DNA from: Elusimicrobiota bacterium
Lineage (GTDB): Bacteria > Elusimicrobiota > Elusimicrobia > UBA1565 > UBA9628
DNA: 64,000 nt
Reading direction: 5' to 3'
Assembly: GCA_016212855.1 (NCBI GenBank)
Contig: JACRDP010000020.1
Span: 1 to 64,000 of the forward strand
The position numbers and the translations under genes were made by a program. The notes under the pieces are model-generated. The model worked only from the letters and a program-made list of their open reading frames with translations, ran no database searches and was not told the DNA's origin. Of this stretch, positions 43,023 to 51,899 are shown piece after piece. Position 1 is the first letter of the stretch, and each line of letters begins with the position of its first letter.

Positions 43023-44390
43023 TCATTGGGGAGGGGCGTTGAGCTTGCGGCGGATGGTCTCGATGTAGGAGTGATCCTGCGGGCGCGTGCAAAGCTGATC
43101 GGCGCGGTTGGCGTCGGCGAGCGCCTCGCCGGGGCGGCTGAGCGTGATGTAGGCTTCGGAGCGGGCGAGCAGGATTTCGCACTGGTCCGCCGGAGAGATG
43201 TTCGGGAAGGCCAGCATCTGGGCGAACTGGTCGAGCGCGAGGTCCGGCTTATGCAGGGCGTTCTTGTAGGTGTCGGCCAGGATCGCGTGCAGGTGGTAAA
43301 GGCTCTTGAGCGACAGGTTGGACGGGTACACGCGCGACAGCTCGATGGCCGCGGCGCACTGGCGTTCCGTGTCATTCGGGGATTTGCGGTAGTAAGCGGC
43401 TTCGCACAGATAGCCGCGCGCCATCGGGTCGCGGGGGTTGACGGTGGCCGCGGCCTGGGCCAGCACGAGGCCCAGGTCGGCGTTGTTCTTGTCGAAGGCC
43501 TCTTCGACCTTCTTCATGAGCGCCCAGCTGTACGGGCGTACCCACTTGCGGTTCTCATCGACGAAGAGGACGCGGTCGACGCGCGGTTCGGAGCCCGCGA
43601 TGTTGAGCTCGTATTTGAGCAGCATGGCGCCCGGCTCGGAATGTTCGATTTGCAGGCCGGACCAAGTCCAGGTCGAGGTGTCGCGCGTGGCGACGAATTC
43701 CTCGAGCGTGCAGTACTTGCGCGCCGAGTCGGAGAACTGGGCGTAGGCGGCCGCGTAGTCGCGCGCACGCAGGGCGTCGAGGTACTTGACGGCGGCGGCC
43801 CGGACCGCGTTTTCGGGCTTACTGTTCTCGCCGACGTACCAGGTCCCGATGAGGCCCGCGAGGACGGCGATGGTCGCGAAGCCGGCGGTCAGAACCCGGC
43901 GCAGCGGGCCGAGCCAGCGCGGGGGCTTCGGGCGGTCGTCGACGGGAGGCAAAGACGGCGCCCAGAGGTCGCCGGACACGGCGGGAGAGGCGAACGGGTC
44001 CTGAGCCTGGCGGCCGGCGAAGGGCAGGGCCGGGCCCGGGGCTTTGAGCGGCGCGCCCTGAGGGGCGCCGGGCTCGGAGGCCTTGAGCTTGGCGGCGGGC
44101 AGGGCCGCGGGGCCCGCCGGCGCGTTCTCGTTTTTTATGCGCTTGACGACCGTGGCGGGGATCGGTTCCTTCGTCTCGCCGGGCACCGCCGTCGGGGGCG
44201 GCGGTGCGACAACCGGGCCCAGTTCCGAGATCGGGTTGCCGCACTTGTCGCAGTAATTCTTCGCCAGCGAATTCTGGAAGCCGCAGCCCCCGCACACGCG
44301 CGCGTTCTTGCCGCCGCATTTGGCGCACTGCGAGAGCGGGGTCGCCGAGGCGGCCCCGCACTGCGTGCACAAAATCGCGGCGTTGGACAT
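43023..44390 (-). CDS. double zinc-ribbon membrane protein with TPR domain
   Basis: 455 residues. Two zinc ribbons at the N-terminus (Cys8/11/22/25 and Cys33/36/47/50), a Pro/Ala linker, one transmembrane helix (about 164-187), an NTF2/DUF4878-like outside domain (KYLDALRARDYAAAYAQFSDSARKYC) and helical TPR-like repeats to the end. The ribbons are cytoplasmic and the repeats outside. Found inside the accC/carrier cluster with a one-base overlap, but no link to carboxylation is known. Family unknown. Confidence 0.88.
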   Translation of the reverse strand: MSNAAILCTQCGAASATPLSQCAKCGGKNARVCGGCGFQNSLAKNYCDKCGNPISELGPVVAPPPPTAVPGETKEPIPATVVKRIKNENAPAGPAALPAAKLKASEPGAPQGAPLKAPGPALPFAGRQAQDPFASPAVSGDLWAPSLPPVDDRPKPPRWLGPLRRVLTAGFATIAVLAGLIGTWYVGENSKPENAVRAAAVKYLDALRARDYAAAYAQFSDSARKYCTLEEFVATRDTSTWTWSGLQIEHSEPGAMLLKYELNIAGSEPRVDRVLFVDENRKWVRPYSWALMKKVEEAFDKNNADLGLVLAQAAATVNPRDPMARGYLCEAAYYRKSPNDTERQCAAAIELSRVYPSNLSLKSLYHLHAILADTYKNALHKPDLALDQFAQMLAFPNISPADQCEILLARSEAYITLSRPGEALADANRADQLCTRPQDHSYIETIRRKLNAPPQ

Positions 44391-44785
44391 CAGCGCGACT
44401 CGAGAAGGAGCAACGGCTGGCCGTACTCCACGGCCTGGCCCGCGTCGATGAAGAGCTTGGCCACGCGGCCGCCTTGCGGCGCGAGCACGGGTTTGGAGAC
44501 GCCGGAGCCGCCGACGATGTAGCCGATGGGCTGGCCCGCGGCGATCTCCACGCCCTCTTCGGTCTTGCGCGCCTTGCCGGGCTCGCTCCATTGAAAAATG
44601 CCCACGCCGTCGCTGACGACGGGCGTGAAGCGTCCCGAAGGCATCGCGGGCGCGGACAAGGTCGCGGGGTCGTTCGCGCCGAGGGCGGTGAGCGAGAAGC
44701 CCTTGCCATCCTTGCGGTAGACGACCTCGGCGAGGTCGGCGGTTTTCATCCAGTCGGCGACGGCTTTGACGGCGGAAGAGTGCAT
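44390..44785 (-). CDS. AccB-like biotinyl-domain protein without the biotinylation motif
   Basis: 131 residues. The N-terminal helix-strand and Ala/Pro linker resemble AccB. The C-terminal half folds like a biotinyl domain (SDGVGIFQW ... VEIAAGQPIGYI ... GGRVAKLFIDAGQAVEYGQPLLLLE). Where the carrier has E-A-M-K-M, the text reads GGSGVSKPV. The Met-Lys-Met is gone and a Lys is displaced by three positions. It is therefore probably not a standard biotin acceptor. Strong Shine-Dalgarno (AAGGAG). A misannotation as the true carrier would be easy. It could be a structural partner of biotin carboxylase. Confidence 0.8.
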   Translation of the reverse strand: MHSSAVKAVADWMKTADLAEVVYRKDGKGFSLTALGANDPATLSAPAMPSGRFTPVVSDGVGIFQWSEPGKARKTEEGVEIAAGQPIGYIVGGSGVSKPVLAPQGGRVAKLFIDAGQAVEYGQPLLLLESR

Positions 44786-44787
44786 GA

Positions 44788-45288
44788 TTATCTCCTTTTC
44801 GACGCTCTATTAACGGAACGTTTTGCGGCGGACTTTCGCCGCAAAAGGTTCCGCGGGTTCTTCGGCAGAAGGCCGGAGGCGAGCGGATCGAAGGCGAGCG
44901 GGAGCAGCTTGTAGACGGTCGTCTTGACGATCTTGCGGCGGCCGCTGGTCGGGTTGAGGTCCACGAGGTAGATCGCGGTGTCCTTGTCGCTGAACTCGTG
45001 CATGACCTGGCGGCAAGCGCCGCAGGGCTTGGCGGCGGCGCCGACGACGGCGACGGCCTCGATGGAATCAAAACCGCTGGCGACCGCATGATAGATCGCC
45101 GCGCGCTCGGCGCACATCGCCAGGCCGTAGCTCGCGTTCTCGACGTTGCAGCCGGGAAACACGCGCCCGCTCGCGGTCATGACGGCGGCGCCGACGGGAT
45201 AGCGCGAGTACGGGCAGTAGGCGCGCTTCTGCGCCTGGACGGCCGTTTCGATGAGGCGTTCGACGGAGCGTTTGGAGTTCTTCGCCAT
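44788..45288 (-). CDS. cdd: cytidine deaminase with basic C-terminal tail
   Basis: 166 residues. Zinc-dependent deamination of (deoxy)cytidine. NVENASYGLAMCAERAAI with Cys59-x-Glu61 and PCGACRQ with Cys89 and Cys92 complete the zinc site. The standard core ends near 135; the remaining 31 residues are Arg/Lys-rich (LLRRKSAAKRSVNRASKRR). Those residues are partly encoded by a perfect-looking inverted repeat at 44815-44852. The tail is not seen in typical tetrameric deaminases. Confidence 0.94.
   Translation of the reverse strand: MAKNSKRSVERLIETAVQAQKRAYCPYSRYPVGAAVMTASGRVFPGCNVENASYGLAMCAERAAIYHAVASGFDSIEAVAVVGAAAKPCGACRQVMHEFSDKDTAIYLVDLNPTSGRRKIVKTTVYKLLPLAFDPLASGLLPKNPRNLLRRKSAAKRSVNRASKRR
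44815..44852. repeat. inverted repeat in cdd tail
   Basis: Two 16-base arms with one mismatch (GGAACGTTTTGCGGCG and its complement) and a six-base loop, inside the basic C-terminal tail of the deaminase gene. No T tract follows. It may be a captured palindromic element or a translation-coupling signal before the next start codon. Confidence 0.65.
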
Positions 45289-46169
45289 TAGAGGTACTTC
45301 CTGACCAGGAGGTCGAGCTTCTTGAGCGTCGCTTTGTTGCGGGCTTCAGGCGCCGTGAACAGCGCGCCCTTCAGGGCTTCGGAAAAAGCGGTCTCGAGCG
45401 GCGCCTTGGCGATGCGCGGCACGGCCAGCTTCATGAGCTTCTGGGCGTTGGCGGAGTTGGCGTGGAGGTTGGCCACGACCATCTCGGTGTGGACCTCCTC
45501 GCCTTCCTTCCAGCAGTCGTAATCGGTGACCATGGCGACCTGCGAGTACACGAACTCGGCCTCGCGGGCGAGCTTGGCCTCGGTGGCGGCGGTCATGCCG
45601 ATCAGGGACCAGCCGAAAGAGCGGTGCATCTCGGACTCGGCCTTCGTCGAGAACGCGGGGCCTTCCATGCAGCAGTAGGTGCCGCCGAACACGGATTTTA
45701 CGCCGAGCTCCTTGGCGCATTCATAGACGATTTTGTTTTGGCCCGGCGCGAAGGGCGGGTTGAGCGCGATGTGCGCGACCAGGCCGTTGCCGAAAAAGGT
45801 CTGCACGCGGTCCTTGGTGCGGTCCACGAGCTGGTCGGGGAAAACGAAGGTGCGGGGGGGAAGCTCTTCTTTCAGGGAGCCGACCGCGGAGAAGGCGAGC
45901 ACGCGCTCGACGCCGAGGGACTTAAGCGCCCACATGTTCGCGCGCTGGTTGATCTCGGTCGGAGTGACGACATGGCCTTTGCCGTGGCGGGGGAGGAACG
46001 CGCACGGAACGCCCTCGAGCTCGCCGAGCGTGATGGGGCCTGAGTGGGCGCCGAAAGGGGTCTTGAGGCGGATCTCGCGGGGATTTTTAATCGCGTCGGA
46101 GGAATAGAGGCCGCTGCCTCCGATGACTCCGACCTTGGCGTGGTTCTTCGGGATCTTCTTCAAGGACAA
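45288..46169 (-). CDS. mtnP: S-methyl-5'-thioadenosine phosphorylase
   Basis: 293 residues. Phosphorolysis of methylthioadenosine to adenine and methylthioribose-1-phosphate. KVGVIGGSGLY, FLPRHGKGH, VVTPTEINQRANMWALKSLGVERVLAFSAVGSL, GTYCCMEGPAFSTKAESEMHR and GMTAATEAKLAREAE mark the MTAP branch of the PNP family. Trimeric in relatives. The second MTA-consuming enzyme in the window. The start overlaps the response-regulator stop; the stop shares one base with the cdd start. Confidence 0.95.
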   Translation of the reverse strand: MSLKKIPKNHAKVGVIGGSGLYSSDAIKNPREIRLKTPFGAHSGPITLGELEGVPCAFLPRHGKGHVVTPTEINQRANMWALKSLGVERVLAFSAVGSLKEELPPRTFVFPDQLVDRTKDRVQTFFGNGLVAHIALNPPFAPGQNKIVYECAKELGVKSVFGGTYCCMEGPAFSTKAESEMHRSFGWSLIGMTAATEAKLAREAEFVYSQVAMVTDYDCWKEGEEVHTEMVVANLHANSANAQKLMKLAVPRIAKAPLETAFSEALKGALFTAPEARNKATLKKLDLLVRKYL

Positions 46170-46543
46170 TATCCTCCCATGGGCAGGAGCTCTTTGATGA
46201 GCTCGTAGAGCGTGTCGAGATTGACCGGCTTCTGGACGAAGCGGGTCTTCGGGTCGTTGGGCAGGAGCTTGGCGAGCTTGGTGAGCGAATGCGCGGACAT
46301 GAAGATCACGGGGATCTTCTTGGTGGCCGCTTCCTTCTGGAGCACCTGATAGGCCGAGTTGCCGTAGGCGCCGGGCATTTGAATGTCGGCGATGATCAGG
46401 TGGGGGATATGCTCGGCCGCTTTCGCGGCCATCTGATATCCGTCGTTGACGACGATGACGCGGTGGCCCTTGCTCGTGAGGTAGTCGTTGAGCAGGCCGG
46501 TGATGTCCGTGTTGTCGTCGGCGATGAGGATCTGGGCGATCAT
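46160..46543 (-). CDS. single-domain response regulator (CheY-like)
   Basis: 127 residues. Receiver domain only: acidic pair Asp9/Asp10, phosphoacceptor Asp53 ([10 protein letters not shown]), Ser in FMSAHS and Lys in FVQKPV are all present. There is no output domain. The start overlaps the glyA stop by four bases. No partner kinase is adjacent. Confidence 0.9.
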   Translation of the reverse strand: MIAQILIADDNTDITGLLNDYLTSKGHRVIVVNDGYQMAAKAAEHIPHLIIADIQMPGAYGNSAYQVLQKEAATKKIPVIFMSAHSLTKLAKLLPNDPKTRFVQKPVNLDTLYELIKELLPMGGYCP

Positions 46544-47808
46544 TTGGTCGTGAGAAGCTTCTCCATGATCGCGGGATAAATCGGAAAGCGGCGGCACAGC
46601 GCGGTGACCGCGGTCTTCACGCGCTTGAGCCCCGCGTCGTCGGTCCGGACCTTGAGGGCCTCGTCGATGAGGGAGGCGACCTCGTCCATTTCCTTCTCGC
46701 CCATGCCCCGCGTCGTGATCGCGGGCGTGCCGATGCGCACGCCGGAAGCGATGAAAGGTTTTTGCGGATCGTAAGGAATGGCGTTCTTGTTGACGGTGAT
46801 CCCGGCTTTGTCGAGCGCTTCCTCGGCCTCCTTGCCGGTCGCGTTCTTCGGGCGGAGGTCGACGGAGAACAGATGGCAGTCCGTTCCGCCCGCGACGATG
46901 CGAAAGCCCCGGTCCTGCAGGGACTGGGCCAGGCGGCGCGAGTTGGCGAGCGTCTTCTGCTGGTAGGTCTTGAACTCGGGCTTGAGAGCTTCGCCGAAGC
47001 AGACGGCCTTGGCGGCGATCACGTGCATCAGAGGGCCGCCCTGCTCCCCGGGGAACACGGTCTTGTCCAGGGCCGGGCCGTGCGCCGCCTTGCACAGCAC
47101 CATGCCGCCGCGCGGACCCCGCAGGGTCTTGTGCGTGGTCGTGGTCGTGAAATCGGCCAGGCCGACGGGCGAGGGATACACGCCCGCGGCGATCATGCCC
47201 GCGTAATGGGCGATGTCGGCGGCGAAGTAAGCGCCGATGCCGTCGGCGATCTTCTTGAGCCGCGCCCAGTCGATGACGCGGGAGTAGTTCGACGCGCCGA
47301 CGAAAAGGATGCGGGGCTTGTGCTCGTTGGCGTCCTTCTCGGCCTTGTCGTAGTCGATCAGCTCGTCGTCCTTGCGGACGTCGATCGGCACGATTTTGTA
47401 GTACTTACCCGAGAAGTTCATCGGATGGCCGTGCGACAGGTGGCCGCCGTGGGCGAGGTTGAGGCCCATGACGCCGTCGCCGGGTTTGAGCACGGTGAGG
47501 TACATCGCCATGTTCGCCTGCGAGCCCGAGTGGGGCTGCACGTTGGCGTGCTCCGCGCCGAACAGCTTCTTGGCGCGTTCGATGGCGAGAATCTCGGCCT
47601 GGTCGACGTACTCACAGCCTCCGTAATAGCGCTTGCCTGGATAGCCCTCGGCGTATTTGTTGGTGAGTAAAGACCCCTGCGCCTCGAGGACGGCCTCCGA
47701 CGTGTAGTTCTCGGAGGCGATCAGCTCTAAATTATCGGACTGGCGGCGCGCTTCGCGCGCGATCGCGGCGTAGACTTCGGGATCCTGCTCAGCGAGGCTT
47801 CGGGGCAT
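46540..47808 (-). CDS. glyA: serine hydroxymethyltransferase
   Basis: 422 residues. PLP enzyme moving a one-carbon unit between serine and tetrahydrofolate. Characteristic [42 protein letters not shown] and the PLP loop [15 protein letters not shown]-terminus includes [16 protein letters not shown]. The start overlaps the LMW-PTP gene by 20 bases. Provides glycine and methylene-THF, linking to methionine/MTA genes nearby. Confidence 0.97.
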   Translation of the reverse strand: MPRSLAEQDPEVYAAIAREARRQSDNLELIASENYTSEAVLEAQGSLLTNKYAEGYPGKRYYGGCEYVDQAEILAIERAKKLFGAEHANVQPHSGSQANMAMYLTVLKPGDGVMGLNLAHGGHLSHGHPMNFSGKYYKIVPIDVRKDDELIDYDKAEKDANEHKPRILFVGASNYSRVIDWARLKKIADGIGAYFAADIAHYAGMIAAGVYPSPVGLADFTTTTTHKTLRGPRGGMVLCKAAHGPALDKTVFPGEQGGPLMHVIAAKAVCFGEALKPEFKTYQQKTLANSRRLAQSLQDRGFRIVAGGTDCHLFSVDLRPKNATGKEAEEALDKAGITVNKNAIPYDPQKPFIASGVRIGTPAITTRGMGEKEMDEVASLIDEALKVRTDDAGLKRVKTAVTALCRRFPIYPAIMEKLLTTK

Positions 47809-48217
47809 AAGTTTCTTTCTCCAGGACGATCTTCAGCTTTTGCGCGATCGAGTCGGCGCAGGCTTCGTATTCCAACGCGTCGCCGCCGACCGGGTCTTTG
47901 ACGCCGAGAATGGAAATCTTGGCGGCGGAGCCGGGGGACAGCCGCTTGAGGTAATCGGCGTGCATCGGCTCCATCGCGTACACGGCGTCGGCCTTCTCCA
48001 GCATGGCGGCGTCCACGCGCCGCGCGCGGTGCGCGACGGCCCCGAGCCCGTGCTTGACGAACACGGCGGCGGCGCCGGCGGAGAGCGGCGCGCCCTCGGT
48101 CGCTTGAGTGCCCGCGGAGGCGGCGGCCGAGGATTTCGTCATGGTGTTGTAGAGGACCTCGGCCATGGGCGAGCGGCAGGTGTTGCCGGTGCAGACGAAG
48201 AGGACCCTCTTGGTCAC
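47789..48217 (-). CDS. low-molecular-weight protein tyrosine phosphatase
   Basis: 142 residues. P-loop [13 protein letters not shown] with nucleophile Cys9 and Arg15, and the general-acid block VKDPVGGD. Arsenate reductases share this fold but lack this DP context, so a phosphatase is likelier. Protein-tyrosine or sugar-phosphate substrate unknown. It ends 20 bases inside glyA and its start overlaps the next gene's stop. Confidence 0.88.
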   Translation of the reverse strand: MTKRVLFVCTGNTCRSPMAEVLYNTMTKSSAAASAGTQATEGAPLSAGAAAVFVKHGLGAVAHRARRVDAAMLEKADAVYAMEPMHADYLKRLSPGSAAKISILGVKDPVGGDALEYEACADSIAQKLKIVLEKETYAPKPR

Positions 48218-48822
48218 GCGGCCGCGGTCTCCTGGATCGCCTCGGCGGAGATCAGACCGACCTTGGTCACGCGCGGCTTCTCGCCGGTGGCGTCGACCAA
48301 GGTCGGGTCGCCGGCGGGCGCCTCGCCGCCGTCGACGATCAGGTCGAGCTGCGCGCCGAACTCGGCGGAGACCTCGGCGGCGGTCAGCTTGACCGGTTTA
48401 CCGGACTTGTTGGCGCTGGTGTACACCCACGGCACGCCCGAGGCGGCGAGCATCGCGCGCGCGCCGGGGTGGCCGGGGACGCGGATCGCGACCGTCGGGT
48501 ATTCGGGGAAGGTGAGGAGCCGGCCCTGAGCCGTGGGCTTGAGCAGGAGCAGGAGCGGGCCGGGCCAGAACTTCGCCGCGAGCTTTTCGGCGAGCGGGGT
48601 CCACTCGACCCAGAGTTTGGCGGTCGCGGCCGAGTCGACGAGGATCGCGAGGGGCTTCAAGGTCGAGCGCTCCTTGATCTGCAGGACGCGGCGCGTGGCG
48701 GCCTTGATGAGGCCGGTGGAGCCGACGGCGTAGCCGGACTCGGTCGGGAAGGCGACGATCTTGCAGGCCTTGCCGAGGGCGCCGGCCTTGGCGGCGTCGG
48801 AGGGGGAGAGGGTCTCAGGCAT
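48214..48822 (-). CDS. tsaC: threonylcarbamoyl-AMP synthase (Sua5/YrdC family)
   Basis: 202 residues. Makes threonylcarbamoyl-AMP for the t6A modification of ANN-reading tRNAs. KIVAFPTESGYAVGS, IKERSTLKPLAILV, WPGPLLLLLKPT and VYTSANKSGKPVKLTAAEV are the diagnostic blocks. The short TsaC form without a Sua5 C-domain. Starts at the ATG that overlaps the rsmI stop region; the longer frame is shadow. Confidence 0.93.
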   Translation of the reverse strand: MPETLSPSDAAKAGALGKACKIVAFPTESGYAVGSTGLIKAATRRVLQIKERSTLKPLAILVDSAATAKLWVEWTPLAEKLAAKFWPGPLLLLLKPTAQGRLLTFPEYPTVAIRVPGHPGARAMLAASGVPWVYTSANKSGKPVKLTAAEVSAEFGAQLDLIVDGGEAPAGDPTLVDATGEKPRVTKVGLISAEAIQETAAA

Positions 48823-49498
48823 GGGGGGGCTCCGGGTCGGGGTGCAGAACGATGACGAACTCGCCGAGGATTTCTTTGCGCGCGGCCAAATTGTCGCGGA
48901 CCGACTGGGCGGTGCCGCGGATGTACTCTTCGTGGAGCTTGGACAATTCTCGAACGGCAACGACTTGTGAACTCGCTCCGACGGCCATGATGACGTCCTC
49001 GAGCAGTTCGAGAACTCGGAAGGGCGATTCGTAAATAACGATCGTGCGGTTTAACAGCTTTGAAGCTTCAAGCGCCTTGCGGCGCTTGGACGGCGTTCTT
49101 GGAAGAAAACCTAGAAATATAAACGAATCACCGGGTAAACCTGAACCGGCAACGGCAGTAGCCACCGCGCACGAGCCCGGCAACGCTGTTACCGGAATGC
49201 CTTGCCGCCTTGCGGCGGCGACGACTTTTCTACCCGGATCGGAAACCCCCGGGAGGCCACCATCCGAAACCAAGCTTACGTTTTCCCCGCGGGCCAATCT
49301 TTCCAACATCTTATCGACGGAACGCGGATCGTTCTCATCGTATCGTTCCAGCGGAACGCTGATTCCGAAATGGCTCATCAAATTTCTTGTCCTTCTCGTG
49401 TCTTCACAAAAAATGACCTTCGACTCCTTCAAAACCCTTAATGACCGTGCGGACATGTCCTCTAAATTTCCCAAAGGTGTCGGAACGACGAATAGCAT
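48815..49498 (-). CDS. rsmI: 16S rRNA C1402 2'-O-ribose methyltransferase
   Basis: 227 residues. SAM-dependent modification of the ribosomal P site. VPTPLGNLEDMSARSLRVLKESKVIFCEDTR, SDGGLPGVSDPG, PLPGSCAVATAVAGSGLPGDSFIFLGFLPR (one long family block) and VIYESPFRVLELL. The usual GCAA-loop hairpins appear twice in the gene. GC is visibly lower than neighbours. It overlaps the HD-GYP stop by one base. Confidence 0.95.
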   Translation of the reverse strand: MLFVVPTPLGNLEDMSARSLRVLKESKVIFCEDTRRTRNLMSHFGISVPLERYDENDPRSVDKMLERLARGENVSLVSDGGLPGVSDPGRKVVAAARRQGIPVTALPGSCAVATAVAGSGLPGDSFIFLGFLPRTPSKRRKALEASKLLNRTIVIYESPFRVLELLEDVIMAVGASSQVVAVRELSKLHEEYIRGTAQSVRDNLAARKEILGEFVIVLHPDPEPPHA

Positions 49499-50772
49499 TA
49501 ATGTCCCGAACCGTTAGTCGTGTCACGCGACCATTCCGTCAATTCCAAGCGCATGAAGGTCTCGACGACTTTCGGATCAAACTGGGTTCCCGCGCCCTTC
49601 TTCAGTTCTCCCAGTGCGATGTCGCGGCCGAGAGCTTTGCGGTAAGGCCGGTCGCTGGTCATCGCGTCCCACGCGTCCAAGCAAGCCACGATCCGGGCCC
49701 CAAGAGGAATTTGCTCGCCCTTCAAGCCTTCCGGGTAGCCCCTTCCGTCATACCACTCCTGATGGTAGAGGACCATCTGGGCGACGGGGCCGAGGTATTT
49801 GACGGGCGCCAAGATCTGGTGGCCGATGATCGGGTGCTTCTTCATCTCCTCGTATTCCTCGGGGGTGAGCTTCCCCGGTTTAAGAAGGATCGCCTCGTCG
49901 ATGCCGATCTTGCCGATGTCGTGCAGGAGCGCGGCGTACTCGATGTGGCGCACCATGGGGTCGGGCAGGCCCATCTCCTGGGCGACGCGGCGGGCCTTCA
50001 CGCGGGCGCGGTCGCTGTGCTCGTGAGTGTAGGCGTCCTTGGAGTCGACGGCGCGGGCCAAGGTCTGCACCATCTCGAGATAGAAGATTTGCAGGTTGTC
50101 GAACATGTCCATGTTGTGGAGCATGACGGCGGCCTCGCCCGCGAGGATGCTGAGGAATTTGACGTTGTAGTCGCTGAAGGGTTCCGCCCCTTCCTTGGCA
50201 TGGAGGTTCAGGACGCCGATCGGCTTGCCCTTGACCAGAAGCGGAATCGAGACGAAGGGTTCGACGTCGCCCGACGCGGGATCCAAGTAGCGGGGGTCCT
50301 TGGCCGGGTCAGCCACGAAAATGGGCTGGGCCGAGGCGAAGGCCTTGCCGGCCACGCCCTCGCCGGGCTTGAGGAAGAGCTTCTGGGATTCGGCGGCGAC
50401 GAGGCTGCGCGCGGCGACGATCTTGAGGCAGCCGTCCTTCTCATCCCAGTTCATCACCGAGCCGCGCTCGCATTTCATGAGCTGGCAGGCGCAGTCGAGA
50501 ACCGCGCGGCCGAACTCTTCACGAGAGATGGCGCCCGAATGTGAAACTCCGTGCTCCTGCAGGGCGAGCAGCATGGTCAGCAGTTCGTCGAGTTTGGTCC
50601 AGCCCTCCGGGGCGCGCGGCGGCGCCGGCGCGCGGTCCGGGCGCGAAGCTTCTAAGGAATAGAGACGGCGTAAAACGAGGGCGAGGGCGGCCAGCAGGAC
50701 GACGCACAGGCCCGCGGCCCACCAAAACAAGGCTGCCATGGTCGCTTTACCTGCTCCGCATGGAGCGACCAT
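49498..50772 (-). CDS. membrane GAF-HD-GYP cyclic-di-GMP phosphodiesterase-like protein
   Basis: 424 residues in the longest form; a second ATG 11 codons later (MAALFWWAAGL) is equally good. One N-terminal helix (about 12-33), a GAF domain (about 85-215: ERGSVMNWDEKDGCLK ... GEGVAGKAF) and an intact HD-GYP domain (HDIGKIGIDEAIL and YHQEWYDGRGYPEGLKGEQIPLGARI). HD-GYP enzymes hydrolyse cyclic di-GMP (and cGAMP in some). It is a likely second-messenger control point for motility in an organism with two PilTs. The upstream HEAT gene is 32 bases away. Confidence 0.93.
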   Translation of the reverse strand: MVAPCGAGKATMAALFWWAAGLCVVLLAALALVLRRLYSLEASRPDRAPAPPRAPEGWTKLDELLTMLLALQEHGVSHSGAISREEFGRAVLDCACQLMKCERGSVMNWDEKDGCLKIVAARSLVAAESQKLFLKPGEGVAGKAFASAQPIFVADPAKDPRYLDPASGDVEPFVSIPLLVKGKPIGVLNLHAKEGAEPFSDYNVKFLSILAGEAAVMLHNMDMFDNLQIFYLEMVQTLARAVDSKDAYTHEHSDRARVKARRVAQEMGLPDPMVRHIEYAALLHDIGKIGIDEAILLKPGKLTPEEYEEMKKHPIIGHQILAPVKYLGPVAQMVLYHQEWYDGRGYPEGLKGEQIPLGARIVACLDAWDAMTSDRPYRKALGRDIALGELKKGAGTQFDPKVVETFMRLELTEWSRDTTNGSGH

Positions 50773-50804
50773 TTCGTCGCTTATGCTCGGTCATGGGCCG
50801 TATT

Positions 50805-51899
50805 TTACTTCTTTTTTTCGGGCTCTATGAGCGCCTGAGCCTCGGCGTCGCCGAGCATGTCCTTGAGCTGGGCCAAAGCGCCCGTTCTCATGGTCTCGTT
50901 CTCGGTCTGGCGGGCATATCGGACGAGCAGGGGGACGGCCTTCTGGCTGCGCGAGACGAAGATGGCCGCCGCCCAGTACAACTTTTCGTCCGGGCTCGCC
51001 GTTTTGTCGTGCTCGGCGACCAAGGCTTCGACCTCCTCGTCGCTCGACGAAAGACCGACCTTGAGGGCGATGTTGTGCCGGATCTCAGTGTCCACCTTCG
51101 GATCGCGCAGGAGGGCGATCATGCCGGGGCGGGTGGCCTTCGCGTCGGCGAGGTCGATCTGGGCGGAGACGGCGAGCGCCGCGCGCTCGGTGGCGATGAG
51201 CTCGCCGGAAGCGCTCCAAGCCTTGAGGCGGGGCAAGGTCTGCCTCCAATAATAACGGCCCAGGATGGCGCCGACCTTGGCGCTTTCGAGCCCCTTGCTC
51301 GAAACCAGATCGTACGCCTTGTCGCCCTCCCACTGCGCCAGGACGGAGAGCGCCTCGTACTGCGTCCACCAGGCGTTGCGCTCGCCCATGTTCGTCTCGG
51401 TGGTCTCGCGTGCGGCGAATCTGCGACCCGCGATCTCGCGGATCAGCGGGAGAGCGGCGCGCGCTCTTAGGCGAAATGCCCCGTTGACGCCGAAGAGCTG
51501 GGCGTCGGGCTCCGGCTGGCGCAGATAGGTCATGAACAGAGGCTCGAGCTGGGGATGTCCCGGTCCGAGCCGGCCCAGCGACTCCATGATCGCGCCGCGC
51601 GTGTAGGGATCGGAGAAGCGCGCGAAGAGGTCGTAGAGATTGGAGATGTCCTGGCCCGACACGGGAGCGGTCTTGGCGATCTGCTGGAGGGCTAGGGTCT
51701 TGTCGGAGTCCTTCGTCGCGCCGGTGAAGCGCTGGGTCAGCAAGGCGACCGACGGGCCGACGGGAGCGGTCGAGGGCGCGGGGGCCTCGGGTCCCTTTGC
51801 AACGGCGTGTGGAAGGGACGCTTCCTCGGCGTATGCCTCGGTCGCGGCGAACGCGGGGGAGCACATCCAGACGGCGGCGAGCGCGGCGAATAACTTCAT
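50805..51899 (-). CDS. secreted HEAT-repeat protein
   Basis: 364 residues. Signal peptide (1-18, AFAAT), a Glu/Ala/Pro-rich linker (19-50) and HEAT-like helical pairs throughout the remainder (e.g. DPYTRGAIMESLGRLGP; ERAALAVSAQIDLAD; ETMRTGALAQLKDMLGD). The linker is encoded by copy C of the palindromic element, in antisense orientation. GGGAG lies about six bases upstream of ATG, and the start overlaps the nagZ stop. A binding scaffold in the periplasm is likely. Confidence 0.87.
   Translation of the reverse strand: MKLFAALAAVWMCSPAFAATEAYAEEASLPHAVAKGPEAPAPSTAPVGPSVALLTQRFTGATKDSDKTLALQQIAKTAPVSGQDISNLYDLFARFSDPYTRGAIMESLGRLGPGHPQLEPLFMTYLRQPEPDAQLFGVNGAFRLRARAALPLIREIAGRRFAARETTETNMGERNAWWTQYEALSVLAQWEGDKAYDLVSSKGLESAKVGAILGRYYWRQTLPRLKAWSASGELIATERAALAVSAQIDLADAKATRPGMIALLRDPKVDTEIRHNIALKVGLSSSDEEVEALVAEHDKTASPDEKLYWAAAIFVSRSQKAVPLLVRYARQTENETMRTGALAQLKDMLGDAEAQALIEPEKKK
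51802..51848 (+). repeat. dispersed double-hairpin element, copy C (inside HEAT gene)
   Basis: 39 of 47 bases match copy B. Hairpin 1 is GGAAG-GGACG-CTTCC and hairpin 2 is GGC-GTAT-GCC. It codes, on the opposite strand, for the start of the mature HEAT protein's linker. Confidence 0.7.

Noticed and set aside
46801..46845. Text resembling the dispersed element (GCGCTTCCTCGGC ... GGTCGC) in glyA
   Set aside because: It codes for the conserved [18 protein letters not shown] block of SHMT and lacks the GGAAG arm, so the likeness is due to protein conservation.
49070..49220. Two GCAA-loop hairpins within rsmI as a regulatory pair
   Set aside because: Short (6-7 pairs), in conserved coding positions, and with no link to a start, stop or T tract.
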